The notes beneath the pieces are model-generated. The model had not been told where the DNA came from and made no database searches. It saw nothing but the letters and a program-made list of their open reading frames with translations. Position numbers and translations under genes: made by a program. 53,914 nt of DNA, taken from NCBI RefSeq assembly GCF_020164455.1, contig NZ_JAIQWW010000030.1:1-53914 (forward strand), in the 5' to 3' direction. Shown here piece after piece: positions 16,850-23,891 of this stretch (its first letter is position 1; every line of letters starts with the position of its first letter). This DNA is from Phyllobacterium chamaecytisi. Lineage in GTDB: Bacteria; Pseudomonadota; Alphaproteobacteria; Rhizobiales; Rhizobiaceae.

Positions 16850-17107
16850 ATGCCCCGTAAAATGAGGACGTTATTTTATTCCAGCGATGACTGGAATATC
16901 ATGGAGACTGCGCTTCTTAGAGCGTCAAAAAAACTCAATCGCTCCAAAGATCACGTACATACAGATCGTCTAGCAAGGCGCGTCATGATTTTCTTCGACA
17001 GGGGATTGGTGGACCCGGACGCAATTGCATCGGCCGCTGTCAATCAGGAGCTGTTGATCAGCGACATTGCCGCGCTACGAAGCTCCGCAAGGCCCAGCAA
17101 TTCATAA
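16850..17107 (+). CDS. small conserved hypothetical protein, paralogue of 1044..1286
   Basis: 85 residues starting MPRKMRTLFYSSDDWNIMET. It shares YSxDDWxIM, DRLAR, M..FD.G..D..AIAS and the helical tail with the 1044..1286 protein. The ATG at 16850 has a strong SD (GGGAGGAAACT), although that SD is buried in a 7-bp hairpin. Charged, helical, cytoplasmic; no metal or membrane motif. The co-occurrence of two diverged copies with the same translational hairpin layout suggests post-transcriptional control. The name is unknown; possibly a small regulatory or stress protein. Confidence 0.7.
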   Translation: MPRKMRTLFYSSDDWNIMETALLRASKKLNRSKDHVHTDRLARRVMIFFDRGLVDPDAIASAAVNQELLISDIAALRSSARPSNS

Positions 17108-17209
17108 TGCTTGGCGTCCGACAGCAAGCTAGAGTGCTCGAAGTGCGGAAGTAGGTAGCGTTGTTCGGCGCGGTATTCTTGCGGGCAGTACTAATGGGAG
17201 GAATTTGGG

Positions 17210-17491
17210 ATGAACATTCTTCGCATGGCCGACTACATAGCGGTATCTCATCCGCCCCGTGACCCGCTTGAGTGTTCCGAGTGCGGCACCACAAATATGC
17301 GAGTGCCTGATCCTGTGTCGGCAAACGATCAAATCTTCTGCAACTTATGCAGTGGCTACATTGGTCGCTGGTGCGAGGTGGAACGCCAGCTGCGCGGTCA
17401 AGCGAGCTGTGAGGCGGTTTACTACATCGCAGATGGAAGAATCATCCGACTTGAGGCTCAGCTCGTTCACGGGATTCTGAGAACTTGCTGA
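17210..17491 (+). CDS. small CxxC zinc-ribbon protein
   Basis: 93 residues. Two CxxC knuckles (LECSECGTTNM and FCNLCSGYIGRW) separated by about 25 residues form a classic zinc ribbon, followed by a conserved tail (VYYIADGRIIRLEAQ). The ATG at 17210 follows GGGAGGAATTTGG. Such small zinc ribbons bind structural zinc and often mediate protein or RNA contacts; the role here is unknown. This is the intact member of a family with two decayed copies in the window (19590..19790 and 49770..50160), all ending the second knuckle with CGxxIG or CSGYIG. Confidence 0.75.
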   Translation: MNILRMADYIAVSHPPRDPLECSECGTTNMRVPDPVSANDQIFCNLCSGYIGRWCEVERQLRGQASCEAVYYIADGRIIRLEAQLVHGILRTC

Positions 17492-17612
17492 TAGCTGAAA
17501 GGGATTTGGCGAGCTTTCTTCGTGCGCGGACAACATTGGTCCAGCGGCGGACTATAGACGAACAATTTTAATCCTCGTAGCTGCTTATTTGCCGAGACAG
17601 TCCGCCGGGTAC

Positions 17613-17742
17613 CTGAAGTTAAGCTCGACAACGCCACCGACATTGCCAAAAGAGCTGCCGAAGAAGAGCGGAAGCGAGTTAAAGCGCAGAGCGCCTTCGC
17701 AAAGCGTCTTGATGCTGAAGCTAAATCCAAGAGACGCCAACC
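17613..17742 (+). pseudogene. truncated duplicate of the 20548..20751 gene
   Basis: These 130 bp are nearly identical to 20620..20755 (EVKLDNATDIAKR then AEEERKRVK at protein level). The copy lacks the first 26 codons including the start, has two small in-frame deletions, and its TAA stop has become CAA, so the frame runs on to 17863 into unrelated sequence. It is clearly a dead partial duplicate. Confidence 0.75.
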
Positions 17743-18039
17743 TTTAGGTGGGCACCCAAAGATGCAGACCCTCTCGACCCTCCACGGTAAGCTGCGCCAC
17801 GCATCATTCAAGGGGATGGTGAGGTCGCTGACCATGCCGAGGTTTTCGAGCTGGAGTAATTGAAGGCTGGAAATTGACGCTCTTATTTCTGGGGAACATT
17901 CCCGCTCGCCTCGTGTTGTTAGCTGGTTGAGGGGGCTTGGCACTCTTCAGCAAGAGGCTCGGTGTCGGACGGTTACCACGATATCGGGCCTCACTTTTTG
18001 TTAATCATACAGGCGCAGGCTCAAGCAGCTTATGGTCCC

Positions 18040-18100
18040 CATTTCCATCAGCAACTCGACCTGCTTTTAGTATTGTGTATTCGGCAGGTGGGGAACTTCC
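18040..18100. repeat. dispersed hairpin repeat, copy F
   Basis: CATTTCCATCAGCAACTCGA, then CCTGCTTTTAGTATTGTGTA, then TTCGGCAGGTGGGGA. It is strikingly similar to the reverse complement of copy G (51180..51236) and to copy E (21636..21690). The arms CGACCTGC and GCAGGTgG form the stem. Confidence 0.7.
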
Positions 18101-18164
18101 AAGATATCGGTTAACCGGAAATGCCTGAATTAAATACCCCAACGGTTAGGCAGCCAATTTGTCC

Positions 18165-18362
18165 CTAATGCTTGGACTTGCCAGGAGCTCGGCGGTCCTT
18201 TTCATTCTCTTTCGCATCCGACTTGAATGTTGCATCGCCGTTCTTCTTGCCAGATAGAACACGCGGATTTGCGCTGGAAACGCCATCATTGTCGCCCCCA
18301 TGCTGCGTCTTTGCGAATTGGCCTTTGGCATCGCTTTCCGGTGATTTTTTACGTTCAGTCAT
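18165..18362 (-). CDS. small hydrophilic stress-type protein
   Basis: 65 residues, almost entirely polar and charged (MTERKKSPESDAKGQFAKTQ, ending DRRAPGKSKH), rich in Gly, Asp, Lys and Asn, with a hydrophilin-like composition and no predicted fold. ATG at 18362 follows AAGGAG. Twenty-two bp upstream lies an EcfG-type promoter that is symmetrical and also points at the divergent small membrane protein at 18439. Composition and promoter together suggest a desiccation or osmotic-stress protein, but no named family is claimed. Confidence 0.7.
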   Translation of the reverse strand: MTERKKSPESDAKGQFAKTQHGGDNDGVSSANPRVLSGKKNGDATFKSDAKENEKDRRAPGKSKH

Positions 18363-18381
18363 GGTGATCTCCTTTGACCAA

Positions 18382-18408
18382 GGAACATCTCCTGCGCCGA
18401 AGGGTTCC
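18382..18408. promoter_or_regulatory. bidirectional EcfG-type promoter
   Basis: GGAAC (18382-18386), 17 nt, GTTCC (18404-18408). Because GTTCC is the reverse complement of GGAAC, both strands read GGAAC-N17-GTT. It serves 18362 (minus, 22 bp away) and 18439 (plus, 33 bp away). Confidence 0.75.
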
Positions 18409-18438
18409 CTATCGTCATTGATGAAGGGAGAAAGTCCT

Positions 18439-18567
18439 GTGACAGCCGCGGCCTACGATCTTCTTTGGATTACGCTCCCCATTCTAATCTTGGCGCTGAT
18501 TGCCTCAATACCTCGCGGCGAGCCCCCGATTATCGATTGTGTGTCACTCGGCGCGATCGCTCAATAA
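18439..18567 (+). CDS. small single-pass membrane protein
   Basis: 42 residues from a GTG at 18439 preceded by GGGAGAAAG. The sequence has one hydrophobic helix (LLWITLPILILALIASI) and a polar C-terminus ending SLGAIAQ. It lies 33 bp downstream of the symmetrical EcfG-type promoter, in the position expected for a stress-induced micro-membrane protein. Too short for family assignment. The promoter context raises confidence above that of a random short frame. Confidence 0.5.
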   Translation: MTAAAYDLLWITLPILILALIASIPRGEPPIIDCVSLGAIAQ

Positions 18568-18731
18568 TGGTATTGCAGCGAGCATAAAGGCGATGCGGAA
18601 GTATAGTGGTTTCGCCTACTCCCCCGGTCACCGCCAAACTCGCGGCGCTAGTGGATATGATGGAAACAGCCATTGCGCAGACAAAATTAAAAAAATACAG
18701 AAAACCAAAACGGGTGTAAGTTTCCAGCGCA

Positions 18732-18816
18732 GGTTGTGATGGCATGCTGGTTTTCACAACCAGCCATCTTGAGGGAGGAAACGGGGGCGAGATGTGGCTC
18801 TGTCCTCCCTTTTTTA
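18732..18816 (+). ncRNA. structured small-RNA candidate 1 (anti-SD type)
   Basis: GCTGGTT and AACCAGC form a hairpin (alternative GGTTGTGA / TCACAACC). Then GGGAGGA pairs across 23 nt with TCCTCCC followed directly by six Ts, an intrinsic terminator. The CCTCCC arm is complementary to ribosome-binding sites. No reading frame covers it. First of three in a row on this strand. Confidence 0.5.
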
Positions 18817-18839
18817 TGTCGAGTATTCAAGCTTGCAAA

Positions 18840-18986
18840 GAAGTGTGATTGGACCCAGCCGGGAGCGTGGGTGACACTTCCTTGCTGCCCTGGATGAGGT
18901 GACCCCAACTCTCCTTGCGGCAGCACCCCAAGGCCGGTGCTGACTACACGCCTCCCACGGTGTTGTGTCGCCCGGCCTCTTTTTTG
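18840..18986 (+). ncRNA. structured small-RNA candidate 2
   Basis: Three successive hairpins. GAAGTGT / ACACTTC with an inner ACCCA / TGGGT; GCTGCC (18884) / GGCAGC (18919); and AGGCCGG (18931) / CCGGCCT (18972) followed by CTTTTTT. The last is a strong intrinsic terminator whose loop displays GCCTCCC. No coding frame with a start signal lies in it. Confidence 0.6.
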
Positions 18987-19092
18987 CCGGTACAAATATC
19001 TGTGATCGGAGCTTCAGGCTGCAAAACAGGTGTACCATGTACTTAGCTGACCGGCAGTTTCGCCCTCAATCAAATTGCTGGCTCAGGAACTA

Positions 19093-19170
19093 GCCGGAAG
19101 CGTCCGAAACTGCACTCACATCCTCAGTCCCCCCTGAACCGTGAGTGCTTCGTCTTCCGGCTTTCTTTGT
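19093..19170 (+). ncRNA. structured small-RNA candidate 3
   Basis: GCCGGAAG (19093-19100) pairs with CTTCCGGC (19154-19161). Nested inside, GCACTCAC (19112-19119) pairs with GTGAGTGC (19141-19148), exposing a loop with CCCCCCTGAACC. A T-rich CTTTCTTTGT follows. Sixteen perfectly paired bases in two nested stems are very unlikely by chance. Confidence 0.6.
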
Positions 19171-19233
19171 CTGAATAACTTTTTTCCAGCGATTGCCTCG
19201 GCCTGCTCGAACCAAGCACAACATGGCGAACAT

Positions 19234-19425
19234 TCAACGCCCCGCTGATGGATCATCTCGCGTATTTATCCGTTTTTCGGCCTCGTCCAAGCGCTGCAGC
19301 AACTCTTCAAACCCCTCGTCATTGGGTAAAGGTTTGTGATACGAACGAAGGGCCTCGCCGTAGTCCAGCCGCTTAAGGTGCCTAACGACGTGACGCGGCT
19401 TTGGCTTTTCATCTTCACCATTCAT
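19234..19425 (-). CDS. NepR-like anti-sigma factor (orphan)
   Basis: 63 residues starting MNGEDEKPKPRHVVRHLKRL, then LDYGEALRSYHKPLPNDEGF and EELLQRLDEAEKRI. It shares the LxxxLxxYxxxxPxDxxFxxLLQRLDxxE core with 15647..15811 and with NepR. The ATG at 19425 follows GAGGGTG. An EcfG-type promoter (GGAAC-N17-GTT) lies 24 bp upstream. That is expected for a NepR-type negative-feedback gene, since nepR itself is EcfG-controlled in known systems. No ecfG or phyR is nearby. It may bind EcfG or act as a NepR paralogue with different kinetics; this is inference. Confidence 0.65.
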   Translation of the reverse strand: MNGEDEKPKPRHVVRHLKRLDYGEALRSYHKPLPNDEGFEELLQRLDEAEKRINTRDDPSAGR

Positions 19426-19448
19426 ATGTCACCCTCTTCCTCGATCTT

Positions 19449-19473
19449 AACCAGCTTCCTTGCCGTAGGTTCC
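19449..19473 (-). promoter_or_regulatory. EcfG-type promoter of the NepR-like gene
   Basis: Minus strand GGAAC-N17-GTT (GTTCC at 19469-19473, AAC at 19449-19451), 24 bp before the ATG. Confidence 0.75.
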
Positions 19474-19589
19474 GCACAATTCGGTGCGCAGCCCCGCATC
19501 GCAAAGTTTGGCTCGACAAGTTTGGCGACGCAGAATGTAATAGTGGTTCGGCTTTGGGCCGACGCCACGGGGCATTTTCAAAGCAACGC

Positions 19590-19790
19590 TTGGACCATGA
19601 ACTGGACTGTAAAACTTGCAGTATGATATACCTCAAGATCCCTGATGATGTGGGCGGTGTCACACCGATACATTGCTCGTCATGCGGACAATTCATTGGC
19701 TACCGGAGAACTATCGCGCGATTTTGACAGCCAAGGGGCCAAGATGGTGTCTTCGAGATGAAGGATGGTCAGATACTGCGCAGGGCGTAG
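19590..19790 (+). pseudogene. frameshifted CxxC zinc-ribbon protein
   Basis: One frame reads CKTCSMIYLKIPDDVGG then IHCSSCGQFIGYRR, the two zinc knuckles of the 17210 family, and stops at about 19728. The expected tail (GVFEMKDGQILRRA, compare YYIADGRIIRL) continues in the next frame to a stop at 19790. One small indel near 19730 therefore separates the halves. No ATG or SD was found at the front. Confidence 0.6.
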
Positions 19791-19865
19791 GTAGCAACGC
19801 TTATCTAGTAAATACTAGCTACCCCGCCCTGCAGAACTGACTCTGCTGGTTCCCGTTTGGCTCTG

Positions 19866-20111
19866 ATGGACGAAAAAACCTTCAAAGAAGTGCGCATCAT
19901 GACCAGCCAGCGTAGTAGAAGGCGCGTGGTCACATCGGCCCTTCAAGCCGCAGAGCAAATCCAGAGCGACTGGCCAGTTGAAGACGGCTGAAGGAAAACC
20001 TTTCACCAGGCGCCGCCGCTTTGGCTTCAGGCGGCGAAGGAGGCTGGCAAGTATGTGGACGAGCCGGAGCGTGGACCACCAACGGGCAAGTCTTTCAGTG
20101 CACAAGGCTAA
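19866..20111 (+). pseudogene. decayed DUF982 gene
   Basis: From an ATG at 19866 the frame gives RRRVVTSALQAAEQIQSDWP then VEDG, an in-frame TGA at 19989, then FHQA and WLQAAKEAGKYVDEP in the same frame. The order (ALxAAE, DWP, FHxA, AAKEAG) is that of DUF982, with a stop codon and a missing central helix. Confidence 0.55.
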
Positions 20112-20333
20112 GCCTCGGCGCAGGTCGTAACCATTTGCGTCCACCGTGGATTTTTACCCCGTGGGAGAAACATTTTTCTCATACATAGTTCGTTGAAACC
20201 CAGCGCGTTAATTGCTGGCCGAAATCTCCTCTCCGCGCGTCGATTGCGCGACGATGTCACGTGCATACGAAAGAGCAGCAGCGATACTCGGGATCGATCG
20301 CACCCAAACTAAGACCGGCTGGGGTGGACAATC

Positions 20334-20411
20334 ATGAAGTTGTTCGACCCGGGAATGCGCGATGCCAAGCGCATTGCTATAACCGCAGTTGATCAAAAGA
20401 AGTCGGGCTGA
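20334..20411 (+). CDS. micro-protein with MRDxKR motif (doubtful)
   Basis: 25 residues, MKLFDPGMRDAKRIAITAVD then QKKSG, preceded by GGGGTGG. The protein at 50467..50676 contains the closely similar KFFKEGMRDPKRLAIAATGQ, so the motif is conserved between two places in the window. Too short to judge alone. Confidence 0.3.
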   Translation: MKLFDPGMRDAKRIAITAVDQKKSG

Positions 20412-20430
20412 ATCCTAAGACATCATTCGT

Positions 20431-20455
20431 GGAACATAATCATCAGTTATAGGTT
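20431..20455 (+). promoter_or_regulatory. EcfG-type general stress promoter
   Basis: GGAAC (20431), 17 nt, GTT (20453-20455). It is 93 bp upstream of the ATG at 20548. Confidence 0.65.
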
Positions 20456-20547
20456 GAATTTAAGGCGCTCGGCCAGGGCAAGCTGAAGCCGCCCGTCGCC
20501 GCGCCAACATGGAGCGGCTTCAGGTTCTTACTTACGGAGATGCAATT

Positions 20548-20751
20548 ATGCCTAAAATAAGCAGTGCAAAAAGGCCCCTCCCATTAGGTGAATCTCCAAA
20601 TTTCAAGCGGTCGTCATCTGAAGTTAAGCTCGACAACGCCACCGACATTGCCAAAAGAGATGCGGAAGAAGAGCGGAAGCGAGTTAAAGAGAAGACAGAT
20701 CGCCTTCGCAAAGCTCGTCTTGATGCTGAATCCAAATCCAAGAGACGCTAA
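20548..20751 (+). CDS. small charged hypothetical protein
   Basis: 67 residues starting MPKISSAKRPLPLGESPNFK. The second half (DIAKRDAEEERKRVKEKTDR then LRKARLDAESKSKRR) is a long highly charged helix, probably a coiled coil or nucleic-acid-binding tail. ATG at 20548 follows ACGGAG. An EcfG-type promoter lies upstream, and a truncated near-identical copy lies at 17613..17742. No family recognised. The good start signal, the stress promoter and the existence of a duplicate support a real gene. Confidence 0.65.
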   Translation: MPKISSAKRPLPLGESPNFKRSSSEVKLDNATDIAKRDAEEERKRVKEKTDRLRKARLDAESKSKRR

Positions 20752-21330
20752 CCCTGAGCGTCGGCAGCCAAAGGATGAGTTCCACAAGGACGCAATGAGG
20801 CAAGCGTTCTTTGCGGGAACTTCCACACGCCACGAACAGTTTCACTCGATCGGAGAGCAGGAGGACGTTTCTTCGAAGAGGCACGGACGTTGATGTGCAC
20901 CGAAAGATCTGAGCCTCGCGTCTCCGCGTGGACCTCCGTGCAGTAACGCACAGTGTCGGAACAATTGCGCCCGGGGCCGGTTCAAGGCTTGTCGGGGAAC
21001 GTAGACGCTCCTGACAGAGGCTCGTCGCAATCCACCCACCCCTTGGGATACCCGGCGGCGGGCCTCACTTTTGCGAGTCAAGGAGCGGACCGAAAGATGA
21101 CCAGTCCAGCTGATCTGCTTTCACGTGGTTTGAACATGTACGCTTTAGCAGCAAATTACGGCACCGGATGATGCGCTATTTCACGGAAATACAGCAGGGT
21201 GAATGCTTTTGCGCAACTACCAAAATAGGATATCGGGGGCTTATTTGATCCTACCAGCGCGTCGAGTCTCGCTCCGCCCGCCGAATTGGTGCCCGTTCAC
21301 GAGATGGTGAGCGAAATTAGATCAATGTAT
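20752..21330. other. no convincing gene; one EcfG-like site
   Basis: Only short frames without SD. GGAAC-N17-GTT at 20958..20982 has a GC-rich spacer and no clear gene within 100 bp; it may be one of the one or two chance matches expected. Confidence 0.4.
20958..20982 (+). promoter_or_regulatory. EcfG-like promoter match, target unclear
   Basis: GGAAC-N17-GTT. The nearest downstream frame (ATG at 21097) is unconvincing. Confidence 0.3.
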
Positions 21331-21531
21331 TTATTTACCCGACTCAGGCGTTTCCCTAGCTTTTTTACGGGACCCAAGCGGAAGCGACCTCACTCCGATC
21401 ATCACGACAGTTGATAGGAGTAAGGCCGCGGCATTCCGCAATCGAAGAACATCTTTCGAGACGCGGTTCCACGCCTTGCCCCCACGTTGGGCGATGAAAT
21501 GCTGACGAAGAGCGGATTGCTTCTTTTTCAC
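21331..21531 (-). CDS. small basic hypothetical protein (doubtful)
   Basis: 66 residues from a GTG at 21531: basic N-terminus (KKKQSALRQHFIAQRGGKAW), a hydrophobic stretch (AAALLLSTVVMIGV) and a basic tail. It could be a small single-pass membrane protein. No SD was seen before the GTG and no family is recognised. Confidence 0.3.
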   Translation of the reverse strand: MKKKQSALRQHFIAQRGGKAWNRVSKDVLRLRNAAALLLSTVVMIGVRSLPLGSRKKARETPESGK

Positions 21532-21547
21532 GCGTCAGCAAACTTGG

Positions 21548-21586
21548 GCCCGATCTACCAGTTTTTTCGCTGCTGGCAGATCGGGC
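21548..21586. repeat. dispersed hairpin repeat, copy D
   Basis: GCCCGATCT-a-CCAG pairs with CTGG-c-AGATCGGGC: 13 of 14 positions pair around an 11-nt loop. It is closest to copies A and C at 11.1-11.5 kb. Confidence 0.65.
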
Positions 21587-21635
21587 TTCTGTGTTTAACT
21601 AACCATACCAGCGCAGACGTCCCAGGCTCACCACC

Positions 21636-21690
21636 TATCAGCAACCCGACCGCTTTGGTCGTGCGTAAACGGCAGGTCGGGAGATCAGAC
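21636..21690. repeat. dispersed hairpin repeat, copy E
   Basis: CTATCAGCAACCCGACCGCT, then a loop with GTGCGTAAAC, then GGCAGGTCGGG. CCCGACC (21645-21651) pairs with GGTCGGG (21675-21681). It is clearly related to copies F and G and lies 50 bp from copy D. Confidence 0.65.
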
Positions 21691-21702
21691 GCTTGCGAGT
21701 GG

Positions 21703-22185
21703 TTAGAACGTCACCTTGAAACCCGTCGTGCCATTGACGCTGTAACTGTCGGCAAAGTCGCTGAGGCTGGTATTCAGGGACACCTCGCCATAGAGCGCGT
21801 ATTTGTCATCGGCCCAGCTATACGACCCGCCAGCGCCGACGCCGCCCCAGGTGCGATCGCTTTCATTGGCGAAATTGACGCCGGCAAGGTCAACTTCCGA
21901 ACCATCGAGGAATTCGTGATAGAGGTTGGCGATCCCGTAGACATTGCTGCGTGCCATCCTGCCCGAACTGTCCTGCCATGCATTCTGGTAGTCGGCGGAG
22001 ATGCCGAGGCGACCCTTCAGGCTGTCGCTCTTGTCGAGCGAAACGTCCGCGCCGAAGGGATCGGTGAAGTCGTCAAAATCGATATTGGAATAGGCCAGCT
22101 GCACTTGCGGCGTGATCGACCAGTTCTCGTCGACGATGATCCGCTTGCCGGATCGTCTTCGTCGCTCGGGTGATTGAGGGTCTGA
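21703..22185 (-). pseudogene. C-terminal fragment of an autotransporter beta-barrel protein
   Basis: About 150 residues matching the end of rhizobial/brucella autotransporters: NWSITPQVQLAYSNIDFDDF, then RLGISADYQNAW, VYGIANLYHEFLDG, GGVGAGGSYSWADDKYALYG and a terminal GFKVTF, the outer-membrane insertion signature ending in Phe. A full protein would be roughly 800-2000 residues with signal peptide and passenger. Here the frame upstream has no start and quickly becomes unrelated, so only the last barrel strands remain. An internal translation start would leave a non-functional barrel. Confidence 0.8.
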
Positions 22186-22190
22186 GTATC

Positions 22191-22632
22191 GAGAAGACTG
22201 CCAACCTGCTTGCCGGCCCGAAACTGTGAAGACGCGGCTTCACCGTGCTAGGCACCTTGTGCGTCAACAACTGGACGCGCAGATCGGTTCGGTATTGCTT
22301 GATGCATTCCCCGTTTGCCGGTCGGCGCTGCGAGCGACTGATCGCTACAATCAGGGATCGGATCGGCTTTCCAATATATCTTGTTGCCTAACTTTCACCC
22401 GACGTCTAGCGCATCCATATCCGCCCGGATCAGCGGATGCTTTATAACTTGCGAAGCCGCAAGGTTTGCGAAACGCACTTTACCAAAGGCTCCTCGGTGC
22501 GGATGGATGAATGCGCCGGCCGAAGAGGCGCTGCAGTAGCAAAAGCCCCTGCCCGACAATGGACTGATTGTTTTGCTACAAGCAAAAGCAGAGGATGAAC
22601 AACCGCTACTGCTCTGATCGGAGGATTGATCC
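22191..22632. other. intergenic, nothing recognised
   Basis: No supportable gene, stress promoter or repeat was seen upstream of 22633. Confidence 0.4.
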
Positions 22633-22989
22633 ATGCCCTGGAAAGTCAGGTTCCGCGAGAAGGATTTCATTGGAAATGAAGGATGGGATCCGGAGTTTGA
22701 ATTTGAGGTCAGGGAGGCGTTGACGGATACGGAGGAGCTTTCAGGTTCTGCAGAAATCGTTATTCATGTGAAGGGCGACTCTGTTGACGACGTCACCGTT
22801 CACGAATCTCCCGATCCCGACGAGTTCCCGTTCAATGGCGTCCACGGTCATCATCCTGAACTTGGTGAGGTATTTCTCTTCACGGGCGTACCCGACGAAG
22901 GCGAAGGGCAAATGATCGCGCTGTACAGCGCTAAGGACTTCGGCGAACCGCCCTATAACAATGAGCACTTTACAGGCGACGGCTCATGA
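22633..22989 (+). CDS. acidic hypothetical protein
   Basis: 118 residues, strongly acidic. Start MPWKVRFREKDFIGNEGW; the middle is ELSGSAEIVIHVKGDSVDDV and VHESPDPDEFPFNGV; the end is IALYSAKDFGEPPYNNEHF. ATG at 22633 follows GGAGG with ideal spacing, so the gene looks real. No signal peptide or membrane segment; probably a cytoplasmic beta-rich protein. No family recognised and no EcfG-type promoter seen. Neighbours are non-coding on both sides. Confidence 0.65.
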   Translation: MPWKVRFREKDFIGNEGWDPEFEFEVREALTDTEELSGSAEIVIHVKGDSVDDVTVHESPDPDEFPFNGVHGHHPELGEVFLFTGVPDEGEGQMIALYSAKDFGEPPYNNEHFTGDGS

Positions 22990-23199
22990 AAATTCCCGTC
23001 CCGACGCGCACAAGAAACGACCCCGACCGCTTCGCTGACTGCCAGCGGGCAGTCTAAGACTGAATGCTCGCGCTCCGGATGTACCAAGGAATCGGTTCTC
23101 GCTGTCATAATTGCCCTTGCCGAGAACACCAACCTGGCGATGCTTCCAACGTGCTGCGGCCGCTTGAGACCGAATTGCGCAAATGGATGAAGGAAAGGG

Positions 23200-23721
23200 A
23201 TGTCTAGCGAGGGCTCAAACTATGACGTGAGGAGAGCCCTTGATAAAGCAAAAGCCTGGGCCCGGTCCATCAAACGGGATGTAGTTGCGCTTTGGATCGC
23301 GGCACGCGATCCAAGGGTGCCATGGTATGCAAAACTTACCGCTGGATGTGTAGCCGCTTATGCGCTCTCTCCGATTGATCTGATACCCGATTTCATCCCG
23401 GTCTTAGGCTATCTTGATGACGTTATCATCGTCCCGTTGGGCATTATGGCGGCGGTTCGCATGGTTCCCCCAGTCCTAATGACAGAGTTTCGGGCAACGG
23501 CTGCTTCCAGTGTAGGGCGTCCCGTCAGCCGCGTCGGTGCCGCGGTTATGAGTGCTGATGTAAGGCCAATGCCGATGGATGTTCATTCCATTTGCCCAGA
23601 TGGCGGCCCAAAGCGGGCGCAGCCTTGCGAAAGTGGGCACCACGCATTTAAGGGATGCAAAGCGCCTCTGCGGCTGGCTTATCGGCTAAATCTTCCGCGG
23701 TTTCATAACCGCATTGGGTGA
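23200..23721 (+). CDS. YkvA family protein (DUF1232) with aberrant C-terminus
   Basis: The first 115 residues are a standard DUF1232/YkvA protein (VVALWIAARDPRVPWYAKLT, then YALSPIDLIPDFIPVLGYLD and DDVIIVPLGIMAAVRMVP), with one or two membrane helices. Rhizobial homologues continue with a short RPVSR segment and a final hydrophobic helix. Here, after GRPVSRVGAAVM, the next 55 residues are unrelated and Cys/Pro-rich, so the original end has been replaced by downstream DNA. ATG at 23200 follows AAGGAAAGGG. The family function is unknown. The foreign tail overlaps a minus-strand small frame at 23648..23773. Confidence 0.85.
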   Translation: MSSEGSNYDVRRALDKAKAWARSIKRDVVALWIAARDPRVPWYAKLTAGCVAAYALSPIDLIPDFIPVLGYLDDVIIVPLGIMAAVRMVPPVLMTEFRATAASSVGRPVSRVGAAVMSADVRPMPMDVHSICPDGGPKRAQPCESGHHAFKGCKAPLRLAYRLNLPRFHNRIG

Positions 23722-23773
23722 GCTCGATGAGAAGCCCCTTCGACAATTTTAACTCTGCAAGTTTCGTAACCAT
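23648..23773 (-). CDS. small helix-hairpin-helix-like protein or fragment
   Basis: 41 residues: MVTKLAELKLSKGLLIELTQ then CGYETAEDLADKPAAEALCIP. ATG at 23773 follows GGGAGGCGCCT. The pattern LxxLxxxGYxTxEDLAxxPxxxLxxIP resembles one helix-hairpin-helix unit, normally followed by glycine. The frame stops exactly there, so it may be a truncated gene. It is antisense to the odd tail of YkvA. Confidence 0.4.
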   Translation of the reverse strand: MVTKLAELKLSKGLLIELTQCGYETAEDLADKPAAEALCIP

Positions 23774-23891
23774 AGGCGCCTCCCGTTCATTTGTCGGTCG
23801 AAAACGCGACCGCCCTTGAACACGGAGCCGCGATCGTCAACGCGCCGATTTACACCACAATAAACTGCTCCCGAAGGAGGGAGAGGCGCTG

